This document shows, in pieces, positions 22,926-35,032 of a DNA stretch of 64,000 nucleotides. The position numbers and the translations under genes are program-made. Positions within the stretch are counted from its first letter, which is position 1. Each line of letters starts with the position of its first letter. Origin of the DNA: Verticillium longisporum (taxonomy: Eukaryota > Ascomycota > Sordariomycetes > Glomerellales > Plectosphaerellaceae); contig JAETXT010000008.1 of assembly GCA_019188255.1 (NCBI GenBank), positions 992,001 to 1,056,000 of the forward strand, in the 5' to 3' direction. The notes beneath the pieces were generated by a model. That model had not been told where the DNA came from. It worked only from the letters and a program-made list of their open reading frames with translations, and searched no databases.

Positions 22926-23415
22926 TGCGCAAGATCCTCAAAGTTGGTTCATGAAAGAGTTGAGAATCGGTACATGCCAGGGATCTGGAGATTCGCGCAA
23001 TCTGGCCCGGACCTTGAAACAAGGTATTGTCGTCAGTTCAAGTTGGACCCTTGTCTGGTGACCAAATTACTTGGTCATTAGCGATCTCCTTGTGGCTCAG
23101 CTCGAAATACACGTGAAGGTGGCTGGCTAGGTCACGTGACCACCATGAATGTGGTACAGGGACCATGAAGCTGAATGAGCTCAGAATAGGACAGTTTTTG
23201 ATGGATACAGACTTAAAAAAGAGAGCAAAAGGCTAAAATATTTGTATAGGTTCCACATGATATTTGATCATTATCTTGTGACATTCACAAGCCCTTGCAT
23301 GGGGGATCCGCCTTGTACTGAGCTCGCTCCATTCGCAATGTCTCGCCAAGAATGCACGACAGCAAGGGTGCATTTGCTCCACCACTATTACATCGAAAGA
23401 CGGCGCATATTATCA
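22926..23415. other. Intergenic between SEY1 start and P450 end
   Basis: No gene seen. It includes the perfect palindrome described separately at 23130-23141 and the presumed SEY1 promoter. Confidence 0.5.
23130..23141. promoter_or_regulatory. Perfect 12-bp E-box palindrome upstream of SEY1
   Basis: GGTCACGTGACC, a symmetric site with a CACGTG core, about 205 bp before the SEY1 start codon. GTCACGTG is the type of site bound by Cbf1-like bHLH factors; binding here is inferred. Confidence 0.45.
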
Positions 23416-25189
23416 TCAAGCTTTGATCTCCGCGTCTTCAAAGAACGCTACGGGCACTCCGTGTCCTGGAGCCCCCACAATATCGGCCTTGAGGAACTGT
23501 CCTTCCCAGTTGCCACGATACTCAAGTCTCTGGTATCTCTGGAACAATCTGACCACTGCAGGGGATTAGTGCTGGCAATTCAACAGTTGCGAATAGTAGC
23601 TGCGGCTGGACTCACGGCAGAAGGCCATCTCTGTCATGGCAAAGTTTTGTCCTACGCAGATTCTCGGGCCTCCATTGAATGGTACGTACTGCCATGGTCG
23701 AGGCGTCCACTTCTGCCACCTCTCGGGGCTATACACTTGGGGGTCCGCGAAGTCCGGGCCCACAGGCGGGTAAAGGTTATGACGTCTTTGCATAACATAC
23801 GGGCTGTAGGTCACGGCATCGCCCTTCAGAACGATGATGTCGGGCTGTCCGGGCCCTCCAGGCAGTGATGAGTCTTGCAAAGCGGTCCGGACATTGAAGG
23901 GAACGGCTGGGTAGAGGCGGAGTGTCTCGTTAAGGCAATGTGTTAAGTACGGCATGTTTTTGAGGTTCTCATACGAGGGCGATTGCGAGGGCCCGACTGT
24001 TGTCAGAATCTCCGATCGAAGCTTCGCGACGACCTTGGGAGCGCGCGCCAGTTGGTAGATGGTCCATGACAGTGTTGCTGCCGTTGTGTCACGGCCAGCC
24101 AGGAGTACGGCGATCAGCTGGTCCCGGATGATTTTGCGGTCTCGAGTTGCGCGGGCGATGGCGTGAAGGAAGGTGAAGGTCTTGTCAGAGCGCGAAATCT
24201 TGTCAAGTTCTTCGATGGGGAGCGCGAGAGCCTGCTCGATGAAGGCCATGATGAATTGCTCGATGATTTTGATACCCTCGTTGTATGAGCCTTTGGGAAG
24301 AAGGGAGCGGAAAGGTCTACGTGGGTGTTGTAAGCACTAATCACAGGGAAGACGCAATGTAGCTAGCACATACGACAAGATCGTATAAATCATCTGCATG
24401 CGTTGGACTTCGTTGAAGGCTTCGGCGAAGTGGTGTTTGCGGCTATCGACAAGTCAGTAACAGAGCACCTCGAGACCACAGCTGGTCATCTTACTTGTCG
24501 AGGCTGTTTACGCTGGTTCCCAGCAAGAAATCTGTCGTGACATCAAGGGTCAAGCAGTAGAAGAGGTCCATGACGTCGACGGTCATGCCGGAAGCCGGAA
24601 GTTTGGAGACCATTTTATCCGTCCAACGTTCGAAGATGGCAAGGTCCCGAACTCGGTCTCTAACGAACATGGGTCGAATCAGACTTCTGTTATCTTGCCA
24701 AACCTTGCCATCGGTGGTGAAGATGCTGTCGCCCAAGAAAGGGGCCCATCCTTCATGAAAGACCGGCCCCTTACCAAAGTCGACAAACTTGGATGTCAAA
24801 ATGGTCTTGATATGTTCCGGCTCATTAGTCAAGATGAAGCGATGACGGCCGAAGAAAGTAATCTCAACGCAACGCGCCTTGCCAGGTGTGGCACTGTTAC
24901 ACAGTGAAGTGAACAGTTCTGGCAGCTTGTGCTTGGCCTGAGCCCTGCCAAGGTTGACAAAGACGGATAAGGCTACCAAAAATATCAGGTCGTGGTCATG
25001 GTAAGAATTTGCGCTGAATAATTCACCTGTCACTGGATTGCTCGCGATGATGGGAGCGCGCACGCCACCCAGGCGACGCACGCAAACTTCAGTGCGAATT
25101 CTGAACCCTGCGACTACAAGCGTCGCCAGCGCAAGGAACCCGAGCAGCACGAAGCTCGGGTGGGACAGGACTTGCTCAATGAAGGACAT
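23416..25189 (-). CDS. Cytochrome P450, CYP52-like
   Basis: Membrane-anchored monooxygenase, 516 residues, resembling fungal CYP52-type fatty acid/alkane omega-hydroxylases. Exons: 25189-25027, 24972-24495, 24442-24374, 24316-23616, 23555-23416; introns 52-60 nt. The N-terminal anchor is VLLGFLALATLVVAGF. The I-helix is LLAGRDTTAATLSW, the K-helix ETLRLYP, and the heme loop FNGGPRICVGQ with the axial Cys. RFILTNEPEHIKTILTSKF and GDSIFTTDGKVW are typical of the group. An ATG (MSFIEQVL) was chosen; the frame extends a few codons upstream without an ATG. It stands alone, with no biosynthetic neighbours, and substrate is unknown. Confidence 0.9.
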
Positions 25190-25972
25190 CTTGTGACAAG
25201 ATTTCGCAGCCACTCATAGGGCCGGGTTGGTTGATGGTCAGAGACAGACAGACGAACAGACGTCTCACAGAAAAGGCAGGGGAAAATGCGTCCCTCGCCC
25301 GTGGGATCCCAACTGCGACCTCACCCTCCTTATGACCACACCGGCGGGCTCATACAGGATGAGCACATGATGGAGAGTGCAACAGAACCGCGGCACCATT
25401 CAACTAGCTCATGCGGCACGGACAGGAGGGTTGGGGGAAAGAGCGTGTTTCGTTTCGACTGAAGGAGCGACCAACATGTGATTGGGGCTAGCGTTAGGCA
25501 GGTGCAGGACTGTTTGGCCTGACCTGTGCAAGATCAACACCAAGATCTTTCGGCCCCCAGATCATCATCACCTCACTGTACCTACCTAGGTACTTTGACG
25601 AGGTATAGGGGAGTAAAGGCGGGGAAGATGGCGGGGGAGACATGTTGAGGGGCACACCGACGTGAACCCTCGGTGTGAAGCATAGTTTCGGTGAATGACA
25701 TCGGTAAGAAGACGAACCGCCGACGGAAGATTCGGCTTCCGAGGTGGTCAAAGCAGGCCCAGGTCGGTCGAGTCGGGACATCGGGAAATACCGCGGGTGC
25801 CCGGCCCCAGCCAATCCCAGCTTTGCTGTTAGAGAGTTCTCGATAGCTTCGCGAAAACCGTTGCACAAACGACCCGATCGTCCCCTTTTGTTGTCATCAA
25901 CACTCCCCACTCTCCACTCCTTTTCACCTTTCCTCTTCGCCATCAATTGCACGAGTGCAGCTTGTCGTCATC
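25190..25972. promoter_or_regulatory. Divergent promoter region of the P450 and LSC2
   Basis: 783 bp with no supported gene. A copy of the palindromic motif (GTACCTACCTAGGTAC) is at 25578-25593. A pyrimidine-rich tract near 25880-25930 precedes the LSC2 start, as in strongly expressed fungal genes. Confidence 0.45.
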
Positions 25973-27502
25973 ATGTTCAAGTTCGGTCGCAACCGGGCTC
26001 TGGCTTCGGCCTTCAAGCCTGCCAAGGTGAGCCGCATGCGCTGCCTCCTGGCGACCAAACATTCAGGAGCTCTAACCAGAATCATCAGCTCGCCACCTCT
26101 CCCTCCGCCAGACTCCCCAGCTTCGCCCAGCAGCAAAGGAGAAACCTGAGCATCCACGAGTACCTTTCTGCCGACCTTCTGCGCCAGGTAAGAATTCCGC
26201 CCCTTTCTCTACCCCTTGAAACGACTGTTGGGCTAATTTATCTCGCGTCCAGTATGGCATCGACGTCCCCAAGGGTTCCGTCGCGAAGACCGCTGCCGAG
26301 GCCAAGGCCATCGCGAAGGAGATTGGCGGTGAGGACATGGTCATCAAGGCCCAGGTTCTTGCCGGTGGTCGTGGCAAGGGCACCTTCGACAACGGCCTGA
26401 AGGGCGGCGTCCGTGTCATCTACTCTCCCCACGAGGCTGAGATGTTCGCCGACCAGATGATTGGCCACAAGCTCGTCACCAAGCAGACCGGCGCTGGCGG
26501 CCGTCTCTGCAACGCCGTCTACATCTGCGAGCGCAAGTTCGCCCGTCGCGAATTCTACCTCGCCATCCTGATGGACCGTGCCTCCCAGACTCCCGTCATC
26601 GTGTCCTCGTCGCAGGGTGGCATGGACATTGAGGCCGTCGCCAAGGACAGCCCCGAGGCGATCAACACCACCTATATTGACATCAACAAGGGTGTCACCG
26701 ACGAGATTGCCCGCGACATTGCTGTCAAGCTTGGCTTCAGCGAGCAGTGCGTCGAGGATGCCAAGGACACCATCCAGAAGCTGTACAAGATCTTCACCGA
26801 GAAGGACTCTACCCAGATTGAGATCAACCCTCTGTCCGAGACCTCCGACCACAAGGTCATGTGCATGGATGCCAAGTTCGGCTTCGACGACAACGCCGAC
26901 TACCGCCAGAAGGAGGTCTTTGAGTGGCGCGATACCACCCAGGAGGACGCCGACGAGGTCCGCGCCGCCAAGTCCGGCCTGAACTTCATCAAGCTTGACG
27001 GTGACATTGGCTGCCTCGTCAACGGTGCCGGTCTTGCCATGGCTACCATGGACATCATCAAGCTGAACGGCGGTGCCCCTGCCAACTTCCTCGACGTCGG
27101 TGGCGGTGCCACCCCCCAGGCCATCAAGGAGGCCTTTGAGCTCATCACCAGCGACGCCAAGGTCTCTGCCATCTTCGTCAACATCTTCGGTGGTATTGTC
27201 CGCTGCGACCACATCGCCACCGGTCTGATCAACACCGTCCAGGCCCTCGACCTCAAGATCCCCATTATTGCTCGTCTCCAAGGCACCAACATGGAGGCTG
27301 CTCAGAAGATCATTGCCGACTCTGGCATGAAGATCTTCGCCATCGACGAGCTCCAGACTGCTGCCGAGAAGGCTGTCCAGCTGTCCAAGGTTGTCAAGCT
27401 GGGTGAGTGGACTGTTGACCCAATACTGCGATGACTATATTTACTGACCCTGTCACAGCCCGTGAGAGCGACGTCGGCGTCGAGTTCACCCTGGGTATCT
27501 AA
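25973..27502 (+). CDS. LSC2: Succinyl-CoA ligase beta subunit, mitochondrial
   Basis: TCA-cycle enzyme subunit, 448 residues: succinyl-CoA + NDP + Pi to succinate + CoA + NTP. Exons: 25973-26026, 26089-26187, 26253-27402, 27459-27502. The first two exons encode an Arg-rich mitochondrial presequence (MFKFGRNRALASAFKPAK) up to LSIHEYLSADLLRQYGI, where the mature family begins. The ATP-grasp domain contains AQVLAGGRGKGTF and QIEINPLSE. The C-terminal ligase domain contains GCLVNGAGLAMATMD and NIFGGIVRCD. The last intron (56 nt) lies only 14 codons before the stop, giving ESDVGVEFTLGI as the C-terminus. Fully in frame; codon use is strongly biased. Confidence 0.96.
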
Positions 27503-27782
27503 ACCCTAGCGTGGTCTTTTTTTTTCCCAGCGCGGAAAGCACCTCTTGTGTATTAATTTGGCGGCAGGTTCCTCACGACGTGTGCGATAGGGGAAAGGTC
27601 GGTTCGGTCGCGGTTATAGAGAGGGCAATTTGTGTCATAGCATCGTCATTCGCGCGCGTTATCCGCGAGTGAGGAGCCAATCCAGTTTTCATCGTTCCGC
27701 AAGTCTGTCCAGTTGTTCAAGTGCAAGTCTCTCCCTATGCTCATCTTCTTTTGCCTGGCCTAGCTTCATGCGCTGAACTTGG

Positions 27783-28400
27783 TCATGCTCTGAACGGCCC
27801 CGACCACATGCGGCATTCGTGCACTAGCACGTATCGCGGCCCATCATCTGCGTCGGCCAACTTACAGTATGCATGATGCAATAGCATTGCAGCGCAGGCC
27901 GCCTTAACGGTCGAGCCGAGCAGGAACCCCCGCGTCGGTCGGCATGCGAGCCACAAGGCGTGCACATGTAGTCTATACCAGAAGCGCAGATGATCGGCCG
28001 CGCGGATGACATCGCAGCCCAGTTCAGCGACAGCTCTAGAGACCATCATCCAGCATGCAAGGGGCAAGCCCAGCAAAAGCCGCAGAACCAGAGTCATGGC
28101 GCGCCAAGGCGATTTTCCGTTCCGTCTCTTTCGCGCGAGTCGTTGCTTCGTGGTGGCGGGGACAGCACGCCCGGTGGTCGGCGGCCGAGGAGGTCGCGCG
28201 GCGTAGCACGCGAGCTGGTAGGTGCGGTACGGGGCATCCTCTTGCTCGAAGGCGAGCTCCTGGGCACGATAGTAGGCTGTGCTGAAGGGGTTCCGGGAGA
28301 CGGCTGGGATGATGTTGAGTCGCGGCGGCAGGGTGAACATTTCTTCGTCGCACGGTACTGATATGAAAGAGCGCAGGTGGACGTGAGTCGGCATGGCCAT
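27783..28400 (-). CDS. Unrecognised small protein
   Basis: A 205-residue open frame from the first in-frame ATG (MAMPTHVHLRSF). I do not recognise it. It has a basic middle (KQRLARKRRNGKSPW) followed by a hydrophobic stretch (MTLVLRLLLGLPLACWMMV) that could be one membrane segment, then a Cys/His-containing C-terminus. Convergent with LSC2 (280 bp). It could be a chance open frame in GC-rich DNA. Confidence 0.35.
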   Translation of the reverse strand: MAMPTHVHLRSFISVPCDEEMFTLPPRLNIIPAVSRNPFSTAYYRAQELAFEQEDAPYRTYQLACYAARPPRPPTTGRAVPATTKQRLARKRRNGKSPWRAMTLVLRLLLGLPLACWMMVSRAVAELGCDVIRAADHLRFWYRLHVHALWLACRPTRGFLLGSTVKAACAAMLLHHAYCKLADADDGPRYVLVHECRMWSGPFRA

Positions 28401-30406
28401 ATTGATAGATCTGGACGGGAAACCGCTCGCCTGGGGGGTACTGCGCAAATGACAAGGTAGGTTTGATGAATCGCGGGGAGGCGTCAAAAACTGAACTATT
28501 AGAGGAATGACCAAAAGGAATGATTGATGGCGGCTTGTTGATGTTTTGAAGGAATCGAACGGGGCCTTCTTGCCCGTTGGTTCCTTCTGTTACCGACCAT
28601 GCGTTCCCATTGTCACGACTGTGTTGGCGGATAAGTATGTCTTCGAAGCATCGTTGCCATGTCTAGACACAGAGCACCCAAGGTGAAAGTTGAGATGATA
28701 GTTCATGGTGGTCGGTCATCCTTGCGTTGTGTACAAGGAGCGGCCTCCAGCAAAGCAGATAGTGACAGAAACACATCCTCGAAACTCTGCTGTCCAAACA
28801 GCGTTTGGATCACAGTGTGTTGGGTAGTCTTGGCAGTTGACCACGACGATGGGACAATGTCTTGACGAGATGAAAGAAAAGCCAAGCAAGGCATAGAAGA
28901 AATGGCCACGAACAAGAATCATACGAAAGTAAATTTTTGTCTACTGACTGGGCTGTCTCAACACCATGCCGGCTCTCCCTACCCACCTCTGTCGGCCCAA
29001 CCTACGGCTATGCAACCGTCTCCATCGCCCGGATGAAGGGGACGTCGTTGGATGCCGCCCCACAAGGAGGCTGTTGAGGCTCAAGGGGACTGACGTCTGT
29101 GGTCTCAAAGACTGCATGACCCCTGGTGCCTGGCCACGGGAACAGCGCCTTCATGCGGGAGGCCGTTGCCAGAAGGCTTAGCGGGTGGGACGCCGATGCC
29201 GAACTTGGCACGACGATGTCTAGAATTGGCTCGGGATGTGGCCGGTGGGGACGATGATGTGTTGACGGTGTGGATAGGATTCGCCTCTACTTTTTTTCCC
29301 ATTCACTTTTCTTTCTTCAATCTTTTCACCCTTGGTTGTAGCATGGCGGTGAGATGCATTACGATTGTATATCGGCCTGTATGGAGGATGGGCACTGTCT
29401 CTGGCTACCTAAGGTACTCAGTCTTGGTCAACTCTACATCAGTCTCACATCAGTCTGGCAGCGAACCAAGCGCTGGCCATCCTGAACAGCGCCATGATCG
29501 GACGAGATCGTTCAATATGACCCTGCAATGAGGCGAGGGCCCACAGTTGCCCGAGAAGAAGTCGCCGGTGAAGACGCGATCACGACCCTGAGTGCCCCAT
29601 TTTACACACGGGCGGTGTGGTGGACCGCGAGTCTTCTCCGAGCCAAACCCGGGCGCCGGCCGCGAATGACGAACAAGGACTATTTGGTACGTATTCCTCA
29701 AGCTCGATCTCCGAGCCCATCTCGAAAGGAAACTTTTTTTTTGACAAATTTCCAGAAGACTGTGCTTTTACTTTCTGCCTGGCACTCGTTGGCAGTTCCC
29801 TTTGAGGTAAGGTATGCGTGAGACGGGCTCGGAGCTTGGCGATTAGAGTCGTGGGCGGCGTCCAGTGGCTTATCGCACCCCTTCTCTGGTGCACCAATGA
29901 ACGGCAAGACGTTTTGATTCAGCTCTTCTTCTGGGCTGAGATCTCTTAATCCAGATCTAGTGGTCTTGAGACATGTGCCAGTCGGCGGGCACACATGTGG
30001 ATTTGGTTTCCGGCGACAGGGGTCCCACCTGTACGTGCAGCCACAACACCCCCCTCTCCAACGCCCGCGTCGGAGATCAATGCCCGGAGCCATGTCCCGG
30101 GCCAAGATCCAGACCCTGACCCAAGACCAGATGGGGGGTGTGGGCGTCCGTCAAAGTCTGAGAGAGGAATTACCTTGGTTGTCTGAAAAGGTGTGGTGTC
30201 TAGGATGCATGGCGCCAGAGTACATAAAAGCCTGGATCCCCCCCTCCCTGAAATGTGGTGCAGCGTTTGAACCTTCCCAGTCGTTCGTCCTTGCCCTGCA
30301 GCCGTCGTCGAAGCTTGCCTGTCTTTCTTTGACTTGTAGTCATCACTACTATTCGCTCTCGACCTCTGAACCTTCAGCTCAACGATACACTCCACACATT
30401 ACCACC
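28401..30406. other. Long divergent intergenic region
   Basis: 2.0 kb with no recognisable gene. The last 200 bp look like a promoter and 5' UTR: a TATA-like TACATAAAAG at 30221-30230 and a C/T-rich leader before the ATG at 30407. Confidence 0.45.
30221..30230 (+). promoter_or_regulatory. TATA-like element before the small gene at 30407
   Basis: TACATAAAAG lies 177-186 bp before the start codon, followed by a pyrimidine-rich leader. Position and composition fit a fungal core promoter. Confidence 0.45.
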
Positions 30407-30835
30407 ATGTACGCCAGCGAAAGCGAGAAGCCCCAGAGCTGGTGGAAGCGCCACTGCACCCCGCCCCCAGCAGTCAACAAGTCGGCCATGTGTCCCTGCA
30501 CCGACTGCTTCAACGGCGATCCTCACAATGCGAGCCGCGCTCCTCCTGTGCCCATGGTGCCCTCGCGCGAGCGCCGCCAGGCCGCCGCCGCCCCGGCGAC
30601 GCGGCCATCGCTCTCGCCAACATCGACAAACTCGTCCACATCGTCGTCGTCCTCCTCGACCGTGACACGCAACGTGCTCCGCAAGTCGCTGCTGCGCAAG
30701 GAGATACCCTCCGACCTTGTGCCCCTATTCCAAGAAGGCCACTCGACGACAAGCTTGCATTCGCAGATGCCCAGGCAGAGCGACGAGCTCTCGCTGGCGG
30801 GGTACGGACCCTTCGCGGCCAGGGAGGCGGTGTAA
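30407..30835 (+). CDS. Unrecognised small Ser-rich protein
   Basis: A 142-residue protein starting MYASESEKPQSWW. I do not recognise it. A short Cys-containing segment (SAMCPCTDCFNG) sits near residue 30. A Ser/Thr tract is at about residues 75-90, followed by a basic patch (RNVLRKSLLRKE). The upstream frame stays open but lacks a better start, and the sequence there looks like an untranslated leader. Long flanking intergenic regions, a TATA-like box and a short single exon fit an inducible small protein; this is inference. Confidence 0.5.
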   Translation: MYASESEKPQSWWKRHCTPPPAVNKSAMCPCTDCFNGDPHNASRAPPVPMVPSRERRQAAAAPATRPSLSPTSTNSSTSSSSSSTVTRNVLRKSLLRKEIPSDLVPLFQEGHSTTSLHSQMPRQSDELSLAGYGPFAAREAV

Positions 30836-32219
30836 GACACACGACAAAATAACGCCCCTACCGTTTGGACAACAGAAACGACAAAGAGCCGGGTGCGAGC
30901 CGATCTTCTGGGTGCGTGCCGCAGGAAAAGGGTGCGCCTCGTTTCTCTGAGGCAGTGAGAGATTCATGGAGGGGGAGGGGTTTGGCTTGGCATTGTCGAG
31001 TCGGTCGACCGGGCCTTTCCCCAGAAGGAAGGCGCTGGTCGAGATGAATTGCGAGAAACCCCCCTTCGGCCGTCTGTTGTTGGGCCCTTTTTGTTCGACA
31101 CCCCCACACGCAAGGGTGGGCTGGCGGATGGCCAAGGCTAGGCGTCTGGGGTCTGGGGTTTGGCGGGGGGAAGGGGGGGTTAAAGAGGTGGATTGGCGGC
31201 GCTGCCTCTCTTTGATTTTGCGTTTATTTTGCGGGTTCACACGCCATCACGAGGTCTCAGCCGAGTCTCTGGCTCATGCAGACGGCAGGGATGAAAGCAA
31301 GGCAGATCAGGGACGAAAAAGGCTTGGGTTGCAGTGCCTTTGGGCCGTCGGGAAGTCTGCGGCTATCTGAGCTGGGCGCCCTCGAGATTGGGATGGATGG
31401 CTGGTGATGGGGATTGCCGGCGAGAATCAGCTGAAGGGGACATGCCACGCTTCCCGTCCCCCAAGTCACACGAGTTTTGGGGGGGCGCTTGTCAGGGGAC
31501 ACCCGGGGTTGGCGGCTGGGTTCAGGCCTTGGGATTTTGGGGACGCTTGCCATTCAGCCGCAGGTCACTTACCTGGCCGTCTGTCGTACTGCTGCAGAGC
31601 CTGTAATCGGCCGGGGTCGATTTCCTGAGTGGTGGTCTCTTTTCGGCTGTCGGTTGCGAGTTGTTCAGTACCGGGAACCGTCTCCCGGAGAAACGAAATT
31701 CTTCAGGGCCCTTGGGAGGTCTCAGTGGGCTTTGGGGCCTCGAGATCCCTGTAGCGTGTGTTGCGCGAACGGACCAACACCCGGCCAGCTGTCGTGGGGC
31801 AAACGTTATTCGGACGACCCCTAGTGTGGTCTGGATACCTACCTTTCATCATCCTCTCAGCATGTTTATTTCTTTCTTCTATTTTCAGATACCCATAGAC
31901 GCAAGAGAAAAATTACCAACATCCTGTCACGAAGAGATCTGTGAAGCGACCTCGTTGCCATTCTACCTACACTCGCGTGTCCACCTTTTCCCGTCATGCA
32001 CCAATTGCCATGACGTCACTTTAGCGTCGCATCTCATCATGCCTGCCGCCTTCCACCTTCCACGGACCTGTCACCTTCCCTGAGCTGCACGTTTGTTGAA
32101 TGACTAACTGAAATATCTACCATGTAGAAAGGCAGACACGTCAGCTTAGGCGCTTACCATACCTAGGTAGGTACTTCAATCAAGTCAGACTCTTCACAAT
32201 AATCTCTACCACCACCGCC
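30836..32219. other. Intergenic region
   Basis: 1.4 kb, G-rich in its first half, with no supported gene. A palindromic CCTAGG-type motif (TACCTAGGTAGGTACT) is at 32160-32175, about 45 bp before the next start codon. Confidence 0.5.
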
Positions 32220-33240
32220 ATGCCAGACGTCGACCCCGCCATCATCGAAGCCCTCGGCCTCACCCCCGAGCACACCAAGATCACCTCCCACGGCGGCTCC
32301 GGCTTCTCCTCCACCTTCAAGCTGACCTCGACACTCGACGGCAAGCTGAAACGCTACTTCGTCAAGACCGGCACAGGCACCGCCTCAGAGGTCATGTTCC
32401 GCGGCGAGCACGCCTCCCTGAACGCCATCGCCGCCGCCGTCCCCAGCTTCTGCCCGCGCGCCCACGCCCACGGCGCCCTCGCGAACAGCCGCGACCGCTT
32501 CTTCCTCGCTACTGACTTTCTCGACCTCGGCGCCTCCCAGTCCGGCGCAAGCTCGGGTCTGTCCCTGGCGGCGAAGCTCGCAAAGCTGCACACGACGCCG
32601 GCGCCGCCGCCGGATGGGTTTGACGCCCCTGTGTTCGGCTTCCCCGTGACGACGTGCTGTGGCGCCACGCCGCAGGACAACACGTTCAAGAGGTCATGGG
32701 CGGACTTTTACGCCGAGAACAGACTGCGGGCCATCTGCCGCGCGGGCGTCAAGGCCAACGGGGCCGACGCCGAGCTCGAGGAGGCTGTGGAGAAGGTTGC
32801 TGGCGTCGTCACGCCGCGGCTGGTGGGCGAGAAGACGATCGGGCCCATCACGCCCGTTGTCGTGCACGGCGATCTCTGGAGCGGGAACCACGGCACGGGA
32901 CGGATCGATGGGCAGGGAGGCGCCGAGGAGGTCGTCTTTGATGCGAGTGCCGTGTATGGGCACTCTGAATACGAACTGGGCATCATGCGCATGTTTGGCG
33001 GGTTTGGCGGCGCATTTTGGAACGAGTATGAGGAGCTTGTGCCCAAGACGGAGCCAAAGGCCGAATGGGAGGATCGCGTAAAGTTGTACGAGCTGTGAGT
33101 CTGCCTGCCTACCGTGATCATGTCTACGCCTGCTGACGAAAAACAGATACCATCATCTTAATCACTATGCCATGTTTGGTGGGGGGTACCGTGGGGGGGC
33201 CATGTCCATTATGAAGAAGCTCATTTCGAAATATGGCTGA
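32220..33240 (+). CDS. Fructosamine/ribulosamine-3-kinase-like protein
   Basis: A 322-residue member of the fructosamine kinase family (protein-kinase fold). The family phosphorylates sugar adducts on protein lysines so that they fall off, a deglycation repair step. Exons 32220-33094 and 33147-33240 (52-nt intron). Seen: a Gly-rich loop GGSGFSSTFKL, a Lys-containing strand YFVKTG, the catalytic VVHGDLWSGN with the invariant Asp, and the metal-site VFDASAVYGHSEYELGIM. The C-terminus is YHHLNHYAMFGGGYRGGAM. Complete relative to the family. Substrate not determined. Confidence 0.9.
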
Positions 33241-33900
33241 ATAGGGCACCTGTAGAAAGACAAGAAAAGCTGGACTTAATCAACAACAAGCCGGCCATGG
33301 CTATTGTTACGACTGGCATTCTACATTCTGTGTACACGACACTGCAAGCGCAATACTCGACGGAGAACTGTGGTCCGTGCCGTGCCAGCATCGGAGGACT
33401 TACTGATTTTCGGAGACCATCGATCAGTAACCAGAGCACAGATGCGAAGGATCGAGCAATGAGGCCGAGATCGCACGCCAGCGATGAACCAACGCAACGA
33501 TGTCACGTCGACCTCGAACTGGCCCTTTGATTGAAGCATCAGCCTAGGTAGCATCAACATTATTGTGACGTCTTGCTGCCGACACGAGATCGACATGCCG
33601 CGCGGGGAAGCTTGCGCGGCACTTCGACCGCACACCCACAACCAGGATGTGTCTGCCTCCACGACCCCACCAGCAGGGCATGTGCCTTGTGAGAAGATGC
33701 TTTGGCCGCGCTCATCGCTCGCTGGTTCACACCGTCACGACTCATCATGAAATCATCTTCGTAACAAAGCGCAAGTTCAAATTTGTTCATGACAACATCA
33801 GGGACCGACTCGCCCACAAACCAATCGACTCGCTCGCCTCGCTCGCCTCAACTCCACGCCGTCCATTCACCCATGTTACATCGCGTTCCCCAGAGAAAAA
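33241..33900. other. Convergent intergenic region
   Basis: 660 bp between the 3' ends of the kinase-like gene and the alcohol dehydrogenase. No gene seen. Confidence 0.5.
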
Positions 33901-35032
33901 CTATTTGCTCGTGTCAATGACGTAGCGACCCGCAATCTTGCCCTCCTGCATCAGGTGGAACACCTCCTGCAGCTTGCTCATGCCCACCGTCTTGAACGGC
34001 GCCTTGATGAGCCCGCGGCGGAAGAAGTCGAGCGCCTCGGCCGTGTCGGCGCGGTTGCCGACATAGCTGCCGCGAATGGTGATCATGCGAATGACAGTGT
34101 CGAAGACGGGCGCCTTGAGGTAGGCGTTGGCCGGCAGACCGATGCAGACGACGGTGCCGCGGCTGCGGACGTACTCGCTCGCCTGCTGGAAGGGCTTCTC
34201 GGAGACGGCGACGAGCAGGACGGCGTGGGGGCCGAGCCCGTCAGGGGTCGCGGCCTTGACCTCGTCGACGAGGTTCTTGCTCGACATAAAGTCGACGTAC
34301 GTCTCGGCGCCGAGCTCGGCGCACATCTTGCCCTTCTCGGCGCCGCCGTCAATGGCGATCGACTTGAGGCCCATGGCCTTGGCATACTGCAGCGCCAGCG
34401 AGCCGAGGCCGCCGCCGGCGCCGACAATGGCGACCGACTGGCCCGGGCGCGCGCCCGACTCCTTGAGGCCCTTGTAGACGGTGATGCCTGCGCAGAGCAC
34501 GGGCGCGACGGCCTCGAGGTCGCACTCCTTGGGGATGCGCGCCACATGCGCCGCCTTGGCGATGGCGTACTGCTGGAACGAGCCGTCGACCGTGTAGCCC
34601 GAGAGCAGCGCCTTGGGGCACAGCGGCTCGTCGGCGTTGAGGCAGTGCGGGCACGCGAGGCAGGATCCGTTGAGCCACTTGACGCCGGCGTGGTCGCCAA
34701 TCTCGACCTCGCTGACGAGCTCGCCGCGCGCGACGACGATGCCGGCGCCCTCGTGGCCACCGACCAGCGGCAGCTTCGTGTCGAGGGGCCAGTCGCCCAT
34801 CATGGCGTGCAGGTCCGTGTGGCAGACGCCCGAGTACTTGATGTTGATGAGCACTTCATCGGGACCGGGCTTCTGGACGGGGATTTTCTTGTAGACAACG
34901 GCTGTGGCTTGTCAGGACACGATATCTGCGAAAGGAGGAAGTGAGCAGAAAGAGAGAGAGAGGCAGAGACTTACGACCACCGGTCTTCTCAATGACCTGA
35001 GCCCACTGCTCCGAGGGAATGTCGGCGCCCAT
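33901..35032 (-). CDS. ADH1: Zinc alcohol dehydrogenase
   Basis: Cytosolic medium-chain NAD-dependent alcohol dehydrogenase, 354 residues, interconverting ethanol and acetaldehyde. Exons: 35032-34975 ([19 protein letters not shown]) and 34907-33901, with a 67-nt intron. Catalytic zinc ligands are in [10 protein letters not shown] and GGHEGAG. The four structural-zinc cysteines are in [15 protein letters not shown]. The NAD-binding loop is [19 protein letters not shown]. It ends with the family's usual [18 protein letters not shown] box lies upstream. Codon use is strongly biased, consistent with high expression. The fermentative versus oxidative role cannot be told from sequence. Confidence 0.95.

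Noticed and set aside
26238..27281. 347-codon minus-strand frame opposite LSC2
   Set aside because: Produced by the strong codon bias of LSC2; Gly/Val/Leu/Asp-rich with no recognisable family.
23416..27502. A biosynthetic gene cluster around the P450
   Set aside because: Neighbours are housekeeping genes (SEY1, LSC2); no synthase, transporter or pathway regulator.
28550..28575. GGAATCGAAC, resembling a reverse B-box of a minus-strand tRNA
   Set aside because: The neighbouring T-stem does not pair and no A-box is present.
33955..34944. 329-codon plus-strand frame opposite the alcohol dehydrogenase
   Set aside because: Antisense shadow of a highly biased gene.
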